A stretch of DNA of 64,000 nt from Paracoccus tegillarcae (GTDB lineage: Bacteria; Pseudomonadota; Alphaproteobacteria; Rhodobacterales; Rhodobacteraceae). The stretch is from assembly GCF_002847305.1 (NCBI RefSeq), contig NZ_CP025408.1, positions 2,873,001 to 2,937,000 of the forward strand, written 5' to 3'. How positions within the stretch are numbered: position 1 is the first letter of the stretch; every line of letters begins with the position of its first letter. A program made the translations under genes and the position numbers. The notes beneath the pieces are model-generated. The model was not told the origin of the DNA. It made no database searches and saw only the letters and a program-made list of their open reading frames with translations. Positions 17,876 through 26,176 of the stretch are shown piece by piece.

Positions 17876-17904
17876 TTGACGGGAATTATCTTTCGCGTTT
17901 AACC
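17876..17904 (+). promoter_or_regulatory. putative promoter of the ABC sugar operon
   Basis: TTGACG at 17876 is a good -35 element. A weak -10 (TTAACC) starts 17 bases later, immediately before the palindromic operator. On the other strand GATAAT (17890-17885) could be the -10 of lacI. Assigned by eye only. Confidence 0.4.
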
Positions 17905-17905
17905 T

Positions 17906-17923
17906 TGCTAAATCGATTGAGCA
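17906..17923. promoter_or_regulatory. probable LacI-family operator
   Basis: TGCTAAATCGATTGAGCA is an 18-bp palindrome around a central CG, with a single mismatched pair. Central CG and this length are typical of LacI-family operators. It lies 52 bases before lacI and 88 bases before the binding-protein gene, next to the putative -10, where bound repressor would block transcription. Confidence 0.75.
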
Positions 17924-18010
17924 ATCTTTTCAAGCTCGGCGATTCTGGCCCCGATCAACGCGGGGTCGCGGACATGGCGGCGTGGAGGCGCCGTGCTAGG
18001 GAGGAGAAGA

Positions 18011-18994
18011 ATGAAAAAATTTCTGAACGCGACCGCAATGGTCGCCCTGCTGACCGGCGCCAGTGCTGCCGGCGCGGAAACCACCATGGGCGTGGTCGTC
18101 AAGATCGGCGGCATCCCGTGGTTCAACGCAATGGAAGAGGGCATCAGCCAGCGCGCCGAAGAACTGGGTGTCACCGCCGAGATGATCGGCCCGACCTCTG
18201 CCGATCCGGCGCTGCAGGTGCGCGCCATCGAGGATCTGATCGCAAAGGGTGTCGACGTCATCGGCGTGGTTCCCAACGATGAGGCCGCGCTGGAGCCAGT
18301 GCTGAAAAAGGCCATGGATGCCGGGATCAAGGTCATCTCTCATGAGGGGCCGGGGCTTGAGAACGTCGACTGGAACTTTGAGCTGGCATCGGCCGAAGGA
18401 TTTGGCGAGGCGCATGCCAAGCTGCTGTGCGAGATGACGACAGAGCCGGGAACATATGCGGTCTTTGTCGGATCCCTGACGGTGCCGCTGCACAATGCCT
18501 GGGCGGATGCCGGGATTGCCTGGATCGAAGAAAACTGCGCTGAAAAACTGCAGCCGGTCGGTGACCGCTACGGTGTGGCGGAAAACGTCGATGACAGCCG
18601 CTCGACCGCGCTGGATCTGTTGGCGGCCAATGACGATCTGCGCGGCTTTCTGGCATTCGGCAGTCAAGGTCCGATCGGCGCCGGTCGCGCCGTCGAGGAA
18701 CGCCGGCTGGGTGGCCAGGTCCATGTGATGGGTCCGTTTTCGCCCGGACAGGGGCAAAAGCTGCTGGAAAGCGACGTGATCTCGGGTGGCTTCATGTGGA
18801 ACCCGGCCGAGGCAGGGCGCGTCTTTGTGACCTTGGGCGATATGCTGGCCAAGGGCGAAGAGATCGCCGATGGGGCCGAGATCGAAGGTCTGGGTGTGGT
18901 TCATCCCGATGTCGAGTCGCACAACATCATCACCGACAATCTGCTTGAGATCAACAAGGAGACGGTGGGCGAGTTGGCAGCAAAGGGGCTTTGA
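18011..18994 (+). CDS. sugar ABC transporter substrate-binding protein (ribose/rhamnose/AI-2 class)
   Basis: A 327-residue periplasmic binding protein family 4 member. Residues 1-22 are a signal peptide (ending AGA), followed by TTMGVVVKIGGIPWFNAMEEG, the usual first strand and sugar-binding helix. It resembles RhaS and LsrB in layout. The ATG follows GGGAGGAG. It is first in a nine-gene operon ordered binding protein, ATPase, permease, permease, as in rhizobial rhaSTPQ. AI-2 uptake is unlikely because no lsrK, lsrF or lsrG neighbours exist. The ligand is probably a pentose or deoxyhexose. Confidence 0.9.
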   Translation: MKKFLNATAMVALLTGASAAGAETTMGVVVKIGGIPWFNAMEEGISQRAEELGVTAEMIGPTSADPALQVRAIEDLIAKGVDVIGVVPNDEAALEPVLKKAMDAGIKVISHEGPGLENVDWNFELASAEGFGEAHAKLLCEMTTEPGTYAVFVGSLTVPLHNAWADAGIAWIEENCAEKLQPVGDRYGVAENVDDSRSTALDLLAANDDLRGFLAFGSQGPIGAGRAVEERRLGGQVHVMGPFSPGQGQKLLESDVISGGFMWNPAEAGRVFVTLGDMLAKGEEIADGAEIEGLGVVHPDVESHNIITDNLLEINKETVGELAAKGL

Positions 18995-19031
18995 GGCCCG
19001 GTGGCTGCCACCCGATAAACCGATAACCAGG

Positions 19032-19051
19032 GGTCCGCAGTTCTGCGGGCC
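19032..19051 (+). terminator. intercistronic hairpin between binding protein and ATPase genes
   Basis: GGTCCGCAG and CTGCGGGCC pair over nine positions (one G-T wobble) around TT, so two pairs may open to form a four-base loop. No T-run follows. Such hairpins behind binding-protein genes often raise the binding-protein share of the mRNA. Confidence 0.5.
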
Positions 19052-19074
19052 TCTGTCTGACAGGCAGAAAATTC

Positions 19075-20580
19075 ATGGCAAGTGATCCCGACAAAGCCCC
19101 GGCATTGCGGCTGCGCAACGTCTCCAAGACCTTTGGCGGCGTCAAGGCGCTGCAATCGGTCGATTTCGAGGTGCGCGCTGGCGAGGTTCATTGCCTGGCG
19201 GGTGAGAATGGCTGCGGCAAGTCGACTTTGATCAAGATCGTGACCGGCGTCTATACGCCCGATCCCGGGGCTGAGATCCAGCTTTTCGGTGAGGACGTCG
19301 CCCAGATCACCCCGACGCGGGCGCGGGCCATGGGCATCGCTGTCATCTGGCAGGATCTGGCGCTGTTTCCGCATATGACCGTGGCCGAGAACATTGCCTT
19401 TGACGAAATGGTTGGCACCATGCCGCGCCTGGCCTTTGGCGGTCGCTACAAGGGTCGTGTCCGTGCCGTGCTGGACCGGCTGAACGTGCCGCTGGATCTG
19501 GACGCGCGTTTGGGTGAACTGCCCATCGCACAGCGTCAGATAGTGGCCATCGCGCGGGCGCTGATGGGTGATGCGCGGCTGGTTTTCATGGATGAACCCA
19601 CGGCCTCGCTGACGCAAAGCGAAACCGACGCGCTGCTGGATGTCGTTCGCAATCTGTCGGCACAGGGGATTGCGGTCGTCTTTGTCAGTCACAGGCTGGC
19701 CGAGGTGCTGGACATCGCCGAGCGCGTGACCGTTGTGCGCGACGGCAAGCTGGTCGGCGTTTATCCGACCGAAGGCATGACCCAATACCGGCTGGGCGAA
19801 TTGATGACCGGCGCGCAGCTTGAATATACCGTCACCGCGCGGGATCGCTCGGATGCCGAGCCCGTGCTTGAGGTCGAGGGCCTGTCGCGCGGGGGAGAGT
19901 TTCACGACATCGACTTGACCATCCGGCGAGGCGAGGTGCTGGGACTGACCGGGCTGATCGGCGCAGGCCGGACCGAGTTGGCGCATGCGCTGATCGGCAT
20001 GACCGCAGCGGATGCCGGAAGCGTCCGGCTAGAGGGCAGGCTGGTCCGGTTCCACTCCATCCGCGAGGCCATCGCTCACGGCATCGCCTATGTGTCCGAG
20101 GACCGTTTGTCGCTGGGCCTGATCCAGCCGCAATCCATTTCGGACAACACCGTGATTTCGGTGCTGGGCCGCATTCTGAACCGGGCAGGCCTGATCTCGC
20201 CCGAGCGGCAGTCGGAACTGGTGCGCTATTGGATCAACGAACTGGCGATCAAGATCGGCTCGCCCGAAGATGCCGTCTCGACCCTGTCGGGCGGCAACCA
20301 GCAGCGTGTCGTGCTGGCGAAATGGCTGGCGACACAGCCCCGGCTGCTGATCCTCGACAGCCCGACGGTGGGCGTCGATGTGGGCGCCCGGGCGGGCATC
20401 TTTCGGATCGTGCGGCAATTGGCCGAAGAGGGGCTGTCGATCCTGCTGATCTCGGATGAGGTCAGCGAGGTGATGTTCAACGCCGACCGGGTCCTGCACA
20501 TGGCCGATGGCCGCATCGTTGGCGAATACGACCCGCGCCAGACCGATGTTCCCGAACTGGAGGCGCGGATCTATGCGTGA
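19075..20580 (+). CDS. sugar ABC transporter ATPase (CUT2, two nucleotide-binding domains)
   Basis: A 501-residue fused double ATPase of the RbsA/RhaT class. Domain 1 has a complete Walker A (GENGCGKST) and Walker B (LVFMDEPTASL) with a divergent signature (LPIAQRQIVAIARAL). Domain 2 has the usual degenerate Walker A (GLIGAGRTEL), an intact LSGGNQQRVVLAKWL signature, and a Walker B reading LLILDSPTVGVD, with serine where the catalytic glutamate normally sits. Its end overlaps the next permease by eight bases. It energises import with the two permeases. Confidence 0.94.
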   Translation: MASDPDKAPALRLRNVSKTFGGVKALQSVDFEVRAGEVHCLAGENGCGKSTLIKIVTGVYTPDPGAEIQLFGEDVAQITPTRARAMGIAVIWQDLALFPHMTVAENIAFDEMVGTMPRLAFGGRYKGRVRAVLDRLNVPLDLDARLGELPIAQRQIVAIARALMGDARLVFMDEPTASLTQSETDALLDVVRNLSAQGIAVVFVSHRLAEVLDIAERVTVVRDGKLVGVYPTEGMTQYRLGELMTGAQLEYTVTARDRSDAEPVLEVEGLSRGGEFHDIDLTIRRGEVLGLTGLIGAGRTELAHALIGMTAADAGSVRLEGRLVRFHSIREAIAHGIAYVSEDRLSLGLIQPQSISDNTVISVLGRILNRAGLISPERQSELVRYWINELAIKIGSPEDAVSTLSGGNQQRVVLAKWLATQPRLLILDSPTVGVDVGARAGIFRIVRQLAEEGLSILLISDEVSEVMFNADRVLHMADGRIVGEYDPRQTDVPELEARIYA

Positions 20581-21586
20581 TCTCTTTCACAACTATCCTG
20601 TCGAGGCCCGCATCTTTGTCGTGCTGCTGTTGATGATCATCGGTCTGTCACTGGTTACTGACAGCTTCATGACGCTGGGCAACATCACCTCGCTTTTCAA
20701 CAGCAATGCCGTGAACCTGATCTGGGCCATGGGCTTGCTGGTAGTGCTGATCGCGGGCGGCATCGACATCTCATTCGCGGTTGCGGCCTCGGTCGTGCAG
20801 TATGTCGCCGCGCAGATTTTCATCGGCATGGGCGGCGGCAACTGGGCCATCGGCTTTATCGTGGCCGGCACGCTTGGGATCGGGCTTGGCCTGATCAACG
20901 CGGCATTGATCCATGGTTTTCGGGTGATCTCTATCGTTATCACCATCGCCACCTTCAACGCCTTTTTCGGGCTGCTGATGTTCTTTACCAAGGGCCGCAA
21001 TATCTACAATCTGCCCGACTGGTGGACCGAACGGATCTATATCTTTGAACATCAGGCGGCCAATGACACCTGGTCGGAACTGAACCTCGCGGTCGCGGTC
21101 ATGCTGGGCTGCGTGCTGGCAACATGGGTGCTGATCCGGCTGACGACACTGGGCCGGCAGCTTTACGCCTTTGGCGACAATCCCGAGGGCGCGCGCCGTG
21201 CCGGCGTGAACATCTGGCAGATGCAGATGGTCGCCTTTGGCTGGTGCGGCATGATGGCCGGCATCGGCGGGCTGATGCAGGTGAATATCGCCCAGGAGGT
21301 CGTGCCCAATGCGCTATATGGTCGCGAACTCGAGGTTCTGGCAGCCGTTGTTCTGGGCGGTGCGCGACTGGGCGGCGGGCGCGGCACGGTGATCGGCTGC
21401 ATTCTGGGCGTCATGTTCGTGGCGATCACACAGAACGGGCTGAACCTGATGGGTGTTTCGCCCTTTGCCTTCCAGATGATCATCGGCGCGACCATCCTGA
21501 TCGCGATCTCGTCCTCCAACCTCAATCTGGGTTTGGGGCGTCGCAAGGGCGATGCCGAGGCGCGGCTGAAAGGGGGGACGGCATGA
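20573..21586 (+). CDS. sugar ABC transporter permease (CUT2, first)
   Basis: A 337-residue, highly hydrophobic permease of the RbsC/AraH class with 8-10 membrane helices. GGIDISFAVAASVVQY is the conserved CUT2 motif, and the C-terminal VLGGARLGGGRGTVIGC segment is also family-typical. The ATG at 20573 has GGAGG upstream inside the ATPase gene; the longer frame from 20507 is not needed. Its stop overlaps the next start by four bases (ATGA). Confidence 0.94.
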   Translation: MRDLFHNYPVEARIFVVLLLMIIGLSLVTDSFMTLGNITSLFNSNAVNLIWAMGLLVVLIAGGIDISFAVAASVVQYVAAQIFIGMGGGNWAIGFIVAGTLGIGLGLINAALIHGFRVISIVITIATFNAFFGLLMFFTKGRNIYNLPDWWTERIYIFEHQAANDTWSELNLAVAVMLGCVLATWVLIRLTTLGRQLYAFGDNPEGARRAGVNIWQMQMVAFGWCGMMAGIGGLMQVNIAQEVVPNALYGRELEVLAAVVLGGARLGGGRGTVIGCILGVMFVAITQNGLNLMGVSPFAFQMIIGATILIAISSSNLNLGLGRRKGDAEARLKGGTA

Positions 21587-22581
21587 CCAGCACCTTGCGC
21601 GAACGCATCACCGCCCGCCTTGGCCCCGAAACCCTGCCGCTGCTGGGATTCCTGCTGCTGGTCGTGGTCGCCTTCGCAGTGGCGACCCCGCTGTTTCTGA
21701 CCGGTGCAAACCTGCGGTCCATGGCCTTTCAGATGCCCGTTCTGGGGCTGCTCACACTGGCCATGCTGGTGCCGATCCTGTCGGGTGGGCTGAACCTGGC
21801 GATCATCTATCAGGCCAATATCTCGGGCCTGGCGCTGGCCTGGGTGCTGATCCAGTTCGGCGGGCCTGATGCCGGTATCGGTGCGTTCCTGCTGGGCTCG
21901 GCGCTGGCGATCATCGTCGGGGCCTTGTCAGGCGCGCTGATGGGCGCGGTGGTGGCCTATATCGGCGCGCATCCGATCCTTGTGTCGCTGGCGATGATGA
22001 TCTTTCTGCGCGGTCTGGGTGAATTCATGACCCGTGGCGGCGATATTTCCGGTTTTCCCAGCTATATGACCACCTTGGGCCATGGCAGCCTTGCGGGGAT
22101 CCCCGTGCCGTTGATCCTGTTTCTGGCCGCGGCAGCCCTGTGGCATCTGATGCTAAAGCGGACCCGGCACGGGTTTTCCGTCTATATGGTTGGCTCGAAC
22201 ATCCGCGCCACGGAATATTCGGGCCTGCCGACACGGCGGACCCTGACGCTGATCTACACGCTTTCGGGGGTGATCTGCGCTGTGGCGGGCATCCTGATGG
22301 CGGCGCGGTTCAATTCGGTCCGCGTGGGCCATGGCGAGGCGCTGCTGCTGGTCACGGTGCTTGCCTGTTTCCTGGGCGGGGTCGATCCGTTTGGCGGCTT
22401 TGGCCGGGTTTTGCCGGTGGTCATCGCACTGGTGATCCTGCAGGCGCTGTCCTCGGGGCTCAGCCTGATCGGCGCGAACCAACATCTCTCGACGGCCGTC
22501 TGGGGCCTGTTCCTGATCGGCGTCATGGCGCTGCGATGGGCCGGCGGCCGGTGGCGAAGCAGACAGCGAAAGGCAGGGTAG
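21583..22581 (+). CDS. sugar ABC transporter permease (CUT2, second)
   Basis: A 332-residue partner permease of the same class with GGLNLAIIYQANISGL at the place of the CUT2 motif and CFLGGVDPFGGFGR near the C-terminus. Having two different permeases, rather than one forming a homodimer, is typical of the rhamnose and AI-2 type systems. It ends two bases before the epimerase gene, so import and metabolism are one transcript. Confidence 0.94.
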   Translation: MTSTLRERITARLGPETLPLLGFLLLVVVAFAVATPLFLTGANLRSMAFQMPVLGLLTLAMLVPILSGGLNLAIIYQANISGLALAWVLIQFGGPDAGIGAFLLGSALAIIVGALSGALMGAVVAYIGAHPILVSLAMMIFLRGLGEFMTRGGDISGFPSYMTTLGHGSLAGIPVPLILFLAAAALWHLMLKRTRHGFSVYMVGSNIRATEYSGLPTRRTLTLIYTLSGVICAVAGILMAARFNSVRVGHGEALLLVTVLACFLGGVDPFGGFGRVLPVVIALVILQALSSGLSLIGANQHLSTAVWGLFLIGVMALRWAGGRWRSRQRKAG

Positions 22582-22583
22582 AA

Positions 22584-23432
22584 ATGGAAGGTTTCGGCGT
22601 ACACACAAGCATGTGGACCATGCATTGGGATCGGGCAGGCGCAGAGCGGACGATCCCCTCTGCGGCCGCCTACAAGATGGATTTTATCGAGATCGCGCTG
22701 CTGGACACGTCGATCGTTGATGCCGCCCATACCCGCGACCTGCTGGCCAAGCACGAGATGCGGGCGGTCTGTTCGTTGGGCCTGCCAGAGGAAAGCTGGG
22801 CCTCTGTCAATCCCGACGGTGCCATCGCCCATCTGACCGATGCCATGGACATGGCCAAGGAAATGGGCGCCGAGGCGCTGTCAGGCGTCACCTATGGCGG
22901 CATCGGCCAGCGCACCGGCCTGCCGCCGACCGAGGCGGAATACGACAATATCGCGCGCGCATTGGCGGCGGCGGCGAAACATGCCAAGGGTCTGGGCATC
23001 GCCTTCGGGATCGAGCCGGTCAATCGCTATGAAAACCACCTGATCAACACGGGCTGGCAGGCCCGGCAGATGATCGAAAAGGTGGGCGCGGACAACATCT
23101 TCATCCATCTCGACACCTATCACATGAACATCGAGGAAAAGGGCGCTGGCAACGGCATACTCGATGCGCGCGAGCATCTGCGCTATATCCACCTGTCCGA
23201 AAGCGATCGCGGCACGCCGGGCGAGGGAACCTGTGACTGGGACGAGGTTTATGCCACGCTGGCCGCAATCGGTTATAAGGGCGGGCTTGCGATGGAAAGC
23301 TTTATAAATATGCCGCCTCAGGTCGGCTATGGGCTGGCGGTCTGGCGTCCGGTTGCCGAATCCTTCGAAGAGGTGATGGACAAGGGCCTGCCGTTCCTTC
23401 GCAACAAGGCCGCACAATATCGCCTGATATGA
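22584..23432 (+). CDS. sugar isomerase/epimerase, ketose 3-epimerase-like TIM barrel
   Basis: A 282-residue xylose-isomerase-like TIM barrel. Four metal ligands are visible: E144 (in GIEPVNRYE), D177 (in HLDTYHMN), H203 (in YIHLSE) and E238 (in AMESF). Their spacing (33, 26, 35) is identical to Glu152, Asp185, His211 and Glu246 of D-tagatose 3-epimerase, whose two glutamates are also catalytic. Epimerisation of a free ketose at C3 is therefore the best prediction, but related TIM-barrel isomerases use the same ligands. The start is the ATG two bases after the permease stop. Confidence 0.88.
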   Translation: MEGFGVHTSMWTMHWDRAGAERTIPSAAAYKMDFIEIALLDTSIVDAAHTRDLLAKHEMRAVCSLGLPEESWASVNPDGAIAHLTDAMDMAKEMGAEALSGVTYGGIGQRTGLPPTEAEYDNIARALAAAAKHAKGLGIAFGIEPVNRYENHLINTGWQARQMIEKVGADNIFIHLDTYHMNIEEKGAGNGILDAREHLRYIHLSESDRGTPGEGTCDWDEVYATLAAIGYKGGLAMESFINMPPQVGYGLAVWRPVAESFEEVMDKGLPFLRNKAAQYRLI

Positions 23433-24067
23433 GCCGCCAGATCACCCTCGCTGCGCTGGCCCGGCACCTGTCAGATCTGGATCACGGTGATCGGGTGATC
23501 TGTGCGGTCGCCGGTGCGCCGGGTTCGGGCAAATCGACACTGGCCGAGGCGCTGGCTGCGCAGTTGAACAAGGGTCAGCCGGGGACAGCCGAGGTCGTTC
23601 CGATGGACGGGTTCCATTACGACGATCTCTATCTGGTCCCCGCAGGCCTGCGCCCCCGCAAGGGCGCGCCCCATACCTTTGACGTGGGCGGTTTGCGTAA
23701 TGTGCTGGCAAGGCTGCGCACCCGTGACGAGGATGCTGTCGCGGTGCCGGTCTTTGACCGCGACATGGAAATCGCCCGTGCCGGTGCGCGGCTGATCGAC
23801 CGATCGGTCCGGATCATTCTGGCCGAGGGGAACTATCTGCTGCTGGACAGCCCGCCCTGGCGCGACCTGAGCCCGCTTTTCGATGTGACGGTGATGATCG
23901 ACGTGGACGAGCAGGTGCTACGCGCCCGCCTGACCCGGCGCTGGACCCGCTATGGCCTGACCGATGAACAGATAGAGGAAAAGCTGGAGGGCAACGACCT
24001 GCCCAATGGCCGGGTCGTCCGTGAAACCAGCGCACCCGCCGATTTCGTGATCCGGCAGAACCGATGA
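23429..24067 (+). CDS. P-loop nucleoside/sugar kinase-like protein (FrcK/uridine-kinase family)
   Basis: A 212-residue cytosolic P-loop NTPase. Walker A is GAPGSGKST (29-37), the MDGFHYDD segment is the substrate-binding motif of uridine/pantothenate-kinase-like enzymes, and LIDRSVRIILAEGNYLLL is the following strand. The closest named relatives that I recall are FrcK-type proteins of the rhizobial fructose operon, whose true substrate is not well settled. Start and stop overlap neighbours by four bases each. It is one of three kinases in this operon. Confidence 0.85.
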   Translation: MSRQITLAALARHLSDLDHGDRVICAVAGAPGSGKSTLAEALAAQLNKGQPGTAEVVPMDGFHYDDLYLVPAGLRPRKGAPHTFDVGGLRNVLARLRTRDEDAVAVPVFDRDMEIARAGARLIDRSVRIILAEGNYLLLDSPPWRDLSPLFDVTVMIDVDEQVLRARLTRRWTRYGLTDEQIEEKLEGNDLPNGRVVRETSAPADFVIRQNR

Positions 24068-25476
24068 GCGACCGCGCGACCATCGCTGTGCTCGATGTGG
24101 GCAAGACCAATGTCAAGCTTTGGGCTGCCAGTGCGGACGGTGCTTTGCTGGAACAGGCAGAGACCCGGAACACGGTGCTGCCCGGCCCGCCCTGGCAGCA
24201 TCACGATCTGCAGGGGTTGGGCGATTGGGTGGGCGAAACGCTGGCCGGCTTTTGCCGCCGCCATCCGATAGAGGTGATCGTGCCGGTCGGACATGGCTCT
24301 GGCGGGGTGTTGGTGGGGGCCGATCCAGATGCCAGGGGTGGTGGCGCAGCACTGCCGATGATCGACTATGAGGATGGATGCCCGCCGGAACTGGATGCGG
24401 ACTATGCCGCGCTTGCAGGGTCGTTCGAGGATCGCGGAAGCCGCGTGATGATGGCGATGACCCACGCCGCGCGCCAGTTGCTGCGGATACAGCGGGCCGA
24501 TGCCGATGCCTTCGCGGATGCGCAGCACTATCTGAATGTCGCGCAGTATTGGGGTTGGTGGTTCAGCGGGGTTGCGGCATCCGAGTTCTCGGCAATGGGC
24601 GCGCAAACGCATCTGTGGAACGTCCCCCGCCGCCGTTGGACACCCATCGTCGAGGCGCAAGGCTGGGGCCGCCTGCTGCCCGATTTTCGCCCGGCATGGG
24701 CGCCGCTTGGCCCGTTGCGCGACAGTCTGGCACAGCGGTTCGGATTGCCTCGGGGGCTGACCATACTGACGGGCGCGCATGATTCCAGCATCAATTTCCA
24801 TCGCTACCGCGCCGCCGGGCTGACCGATTTCACGCTGGTCTCGACCGGCACCTGGATCGTCGCGATGTCACGCGAGGCCGATACCGCCGCATCCGATCAA
24901 AGCCGCAGCGCCACGATCAATGCCGATCTGACCGGCGAACCTGTCGGCGGCGCGCTGGCGATGGGCGGGCGTGAATTTTCCATGATCGCCGGCAAGGATT
25001 GGCAGGGCGAACACGTCGATCCCGCCGCGTTGGCCCGGATCGTGCAGCAGGGCACCATGGCGCTGCCCAGCTTTAGCAACAACGAGGGTCAGTTCCCGGG
25101 CAGCGCCGGGCGCGGTCGCATCATCGGCCCGCCGCCCGCAAACCCATCCGAACGCGCTGCGCTGGCGTTGATGCAATCGGCGCTGTTGACGGTGACCTGT
25201 GCCGATGTGCTGGCGGGCGGAGAGCGGCTGATCCTGGACGGCACCTTCCTGCGCGAGCCGCTTTATGCCCCCCTGGTCGCGGCGCTGCGGCCGGGCAGGC
25301 CGACCGCCTTTTCGGATGAGCCGCAGGGCGTGGTGATGGGGGCGCTGCAATTGGCAGGTCACGACGCGCCGTCCCGGCCTGCACTTACGCTAGATCCCGT
25401 GACCCCCATCCAGATCCCCGGCCTTGCCCAATACGGCAGACGCTGGCGCATAAATGCAGAAGAACAAGGAGCCTGA
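24064..25476 (+). CDS. FGGY-family carbohydrate kinase (fuculokinase/rhamnulokinase-like)
   Basis: A 470-residue sugar kinase of the ASKHA fold. The N-terminal phosphate loop is VLDVGKTNVKLW and the likely catalytic base is D240 in GAHDSS. The VSTGTWIVAMSR segment resembles rhamnulokinase and fuculokinase relatives. It directly precedes a class II aldolase gene, so phosphorylation at C1 of a ketose is the likely reaction. The exact sugar cannot be read from the sequence. Start overlaps the previous gene (ATGA). Confidence 0.88.
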   Translation: MSDRATIAVLDVGKTNVKLWAASADGALLEQAETRNTVLPGPPWQHHDLQGLGDWVGETLAGFCRRHPIEVIVPVGHGSGGVLVGADPDARGGGAALPMIDYEDGCPPELDADYAALAGSFEDRGSRVMMAMTHAARQLLRIQRADADAFADAQHYLNVAQYWGWWFSGVAASEFSAMGAQTHLWNVPRRRWTPIVEAQGWGRLLPDFRPAWAPLGPLRDSLAQRFGLPRGLTILTGAHDSSINFHRYRAAGLTDFTLVSTGTWIVAMSREADTAASDQSRSATINADLTGEPVGGALAMGGREFSMIAGKDWQGEHVDPAALARIVQQGTMALPSFSNNEGQFPGSAGRGRIIGPPPANPSERAALALMQSALLTVTCADVLAGGERLILDGTFLREPLYAPLVAALRPGRPTAFSDEPQGVVMGALQLAGHDAPSRPALTLDPVTPIQIPGLAQYGRRWRINAEEQGA

Positions 25477-25481
25477 TCCAG

Positions 25482-26162
25482 ATGACCCAAGCCGAGCTTA
25501 GACAGGCCATGGTCGAGACCTGTCGCCAGATGAATTCGACCGGCATCAATCAGGGCACGGCAGGCAACCTGTCTGTCCGTTCAGGCGACGGCTTCCTGAT
25601 CACGCCCTCGTCGCTGCCCTATGATCAGATGGGACCGGACGATCTGGTCGAGATGGATTTCGACGGCAGCTACGGCGGGCGCAGGCCCTCGTCCGAATGG
25701 CGCTTTCACCGCGATATCCTGAAGAACCGCACCGATATCGACGTGGTGCTGCACTGCCATTCGGTCTACGCCACCACGCTTGCCTGCCATCACCGCGAGA
25801 TACCGGCCTTTCATTATATGGTCGGCGTTGCCGGCGGCACCACGATCCGCTGCGCCGATTACGCGACCTTTGGCACGCAGGCCCTGTCCGATGCCGCGCT
25901 GAAGGCGCTAAAGGGGCGGCTGGCCTGCCTGCTGGGGCAGCATGGCCAGATCTCGCTCGGGCGCACGCTGGATCAGGCATTATGGCTGGCGATCGAGGTC
26001 GAGACGCTGTCGCGGCTTTATGTGCAGGCCCTGCCTCTGGGCGACCCGCCGGTTCTGCCGGATGAGGAAATGGCGCGGGTGATCGAACAGATGAAGCGGA
26101 TGAGCTACGGTCAGGGGCCAGAGCCCGAGGGCAGCAACGACATCGCCCGCCCGCGCGGCTGA
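25482..26162 (+). CDS. class II aldolase, L-fuculose-1-phosphate aldolase-like
   Basis: A 226-residue zinc aldolase/AraD-family protein. The ligands and base fall at E72 (SSEWRFH), H91 and H93 (LHCHS) and H154 (QHG), exactly one residue before the known FucA set E73, H92, H94 and H155. The GxNQGTAGNLSVR and ITPSS motifs bind the phosphate. The expected reaction splits a ketose 1-phosphate into dihydroxyacetone phosphate and an aldehyde. AAGGAG precedes the ATG. Together with the upstream kinase and epimerase it forms a plausible pathway for one imported sugar. Confidence 0.91.
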   Translation: MTQAELRQAMVETCRQMNSTGINQGTAGNLSVRSGDGFLITPSSLPYDQMGPDDLVEMDFDGSYGGRRPSSEWRFHRDILKNRTDIDVVLHCHSVYATTLACHHREIPAFHYMVGVAGGTTIRCADYATFGTQALSDAALKALKGRLACLLGQHGQISLGRTLDQALWLAIEVETLSRLYVQALPLGDPPVLPDEEMARVIEQMKRMSYGQGPEPEGSNDIARPRG

Positions 26163-26176
26163 TCAGGAGGCGCAAG

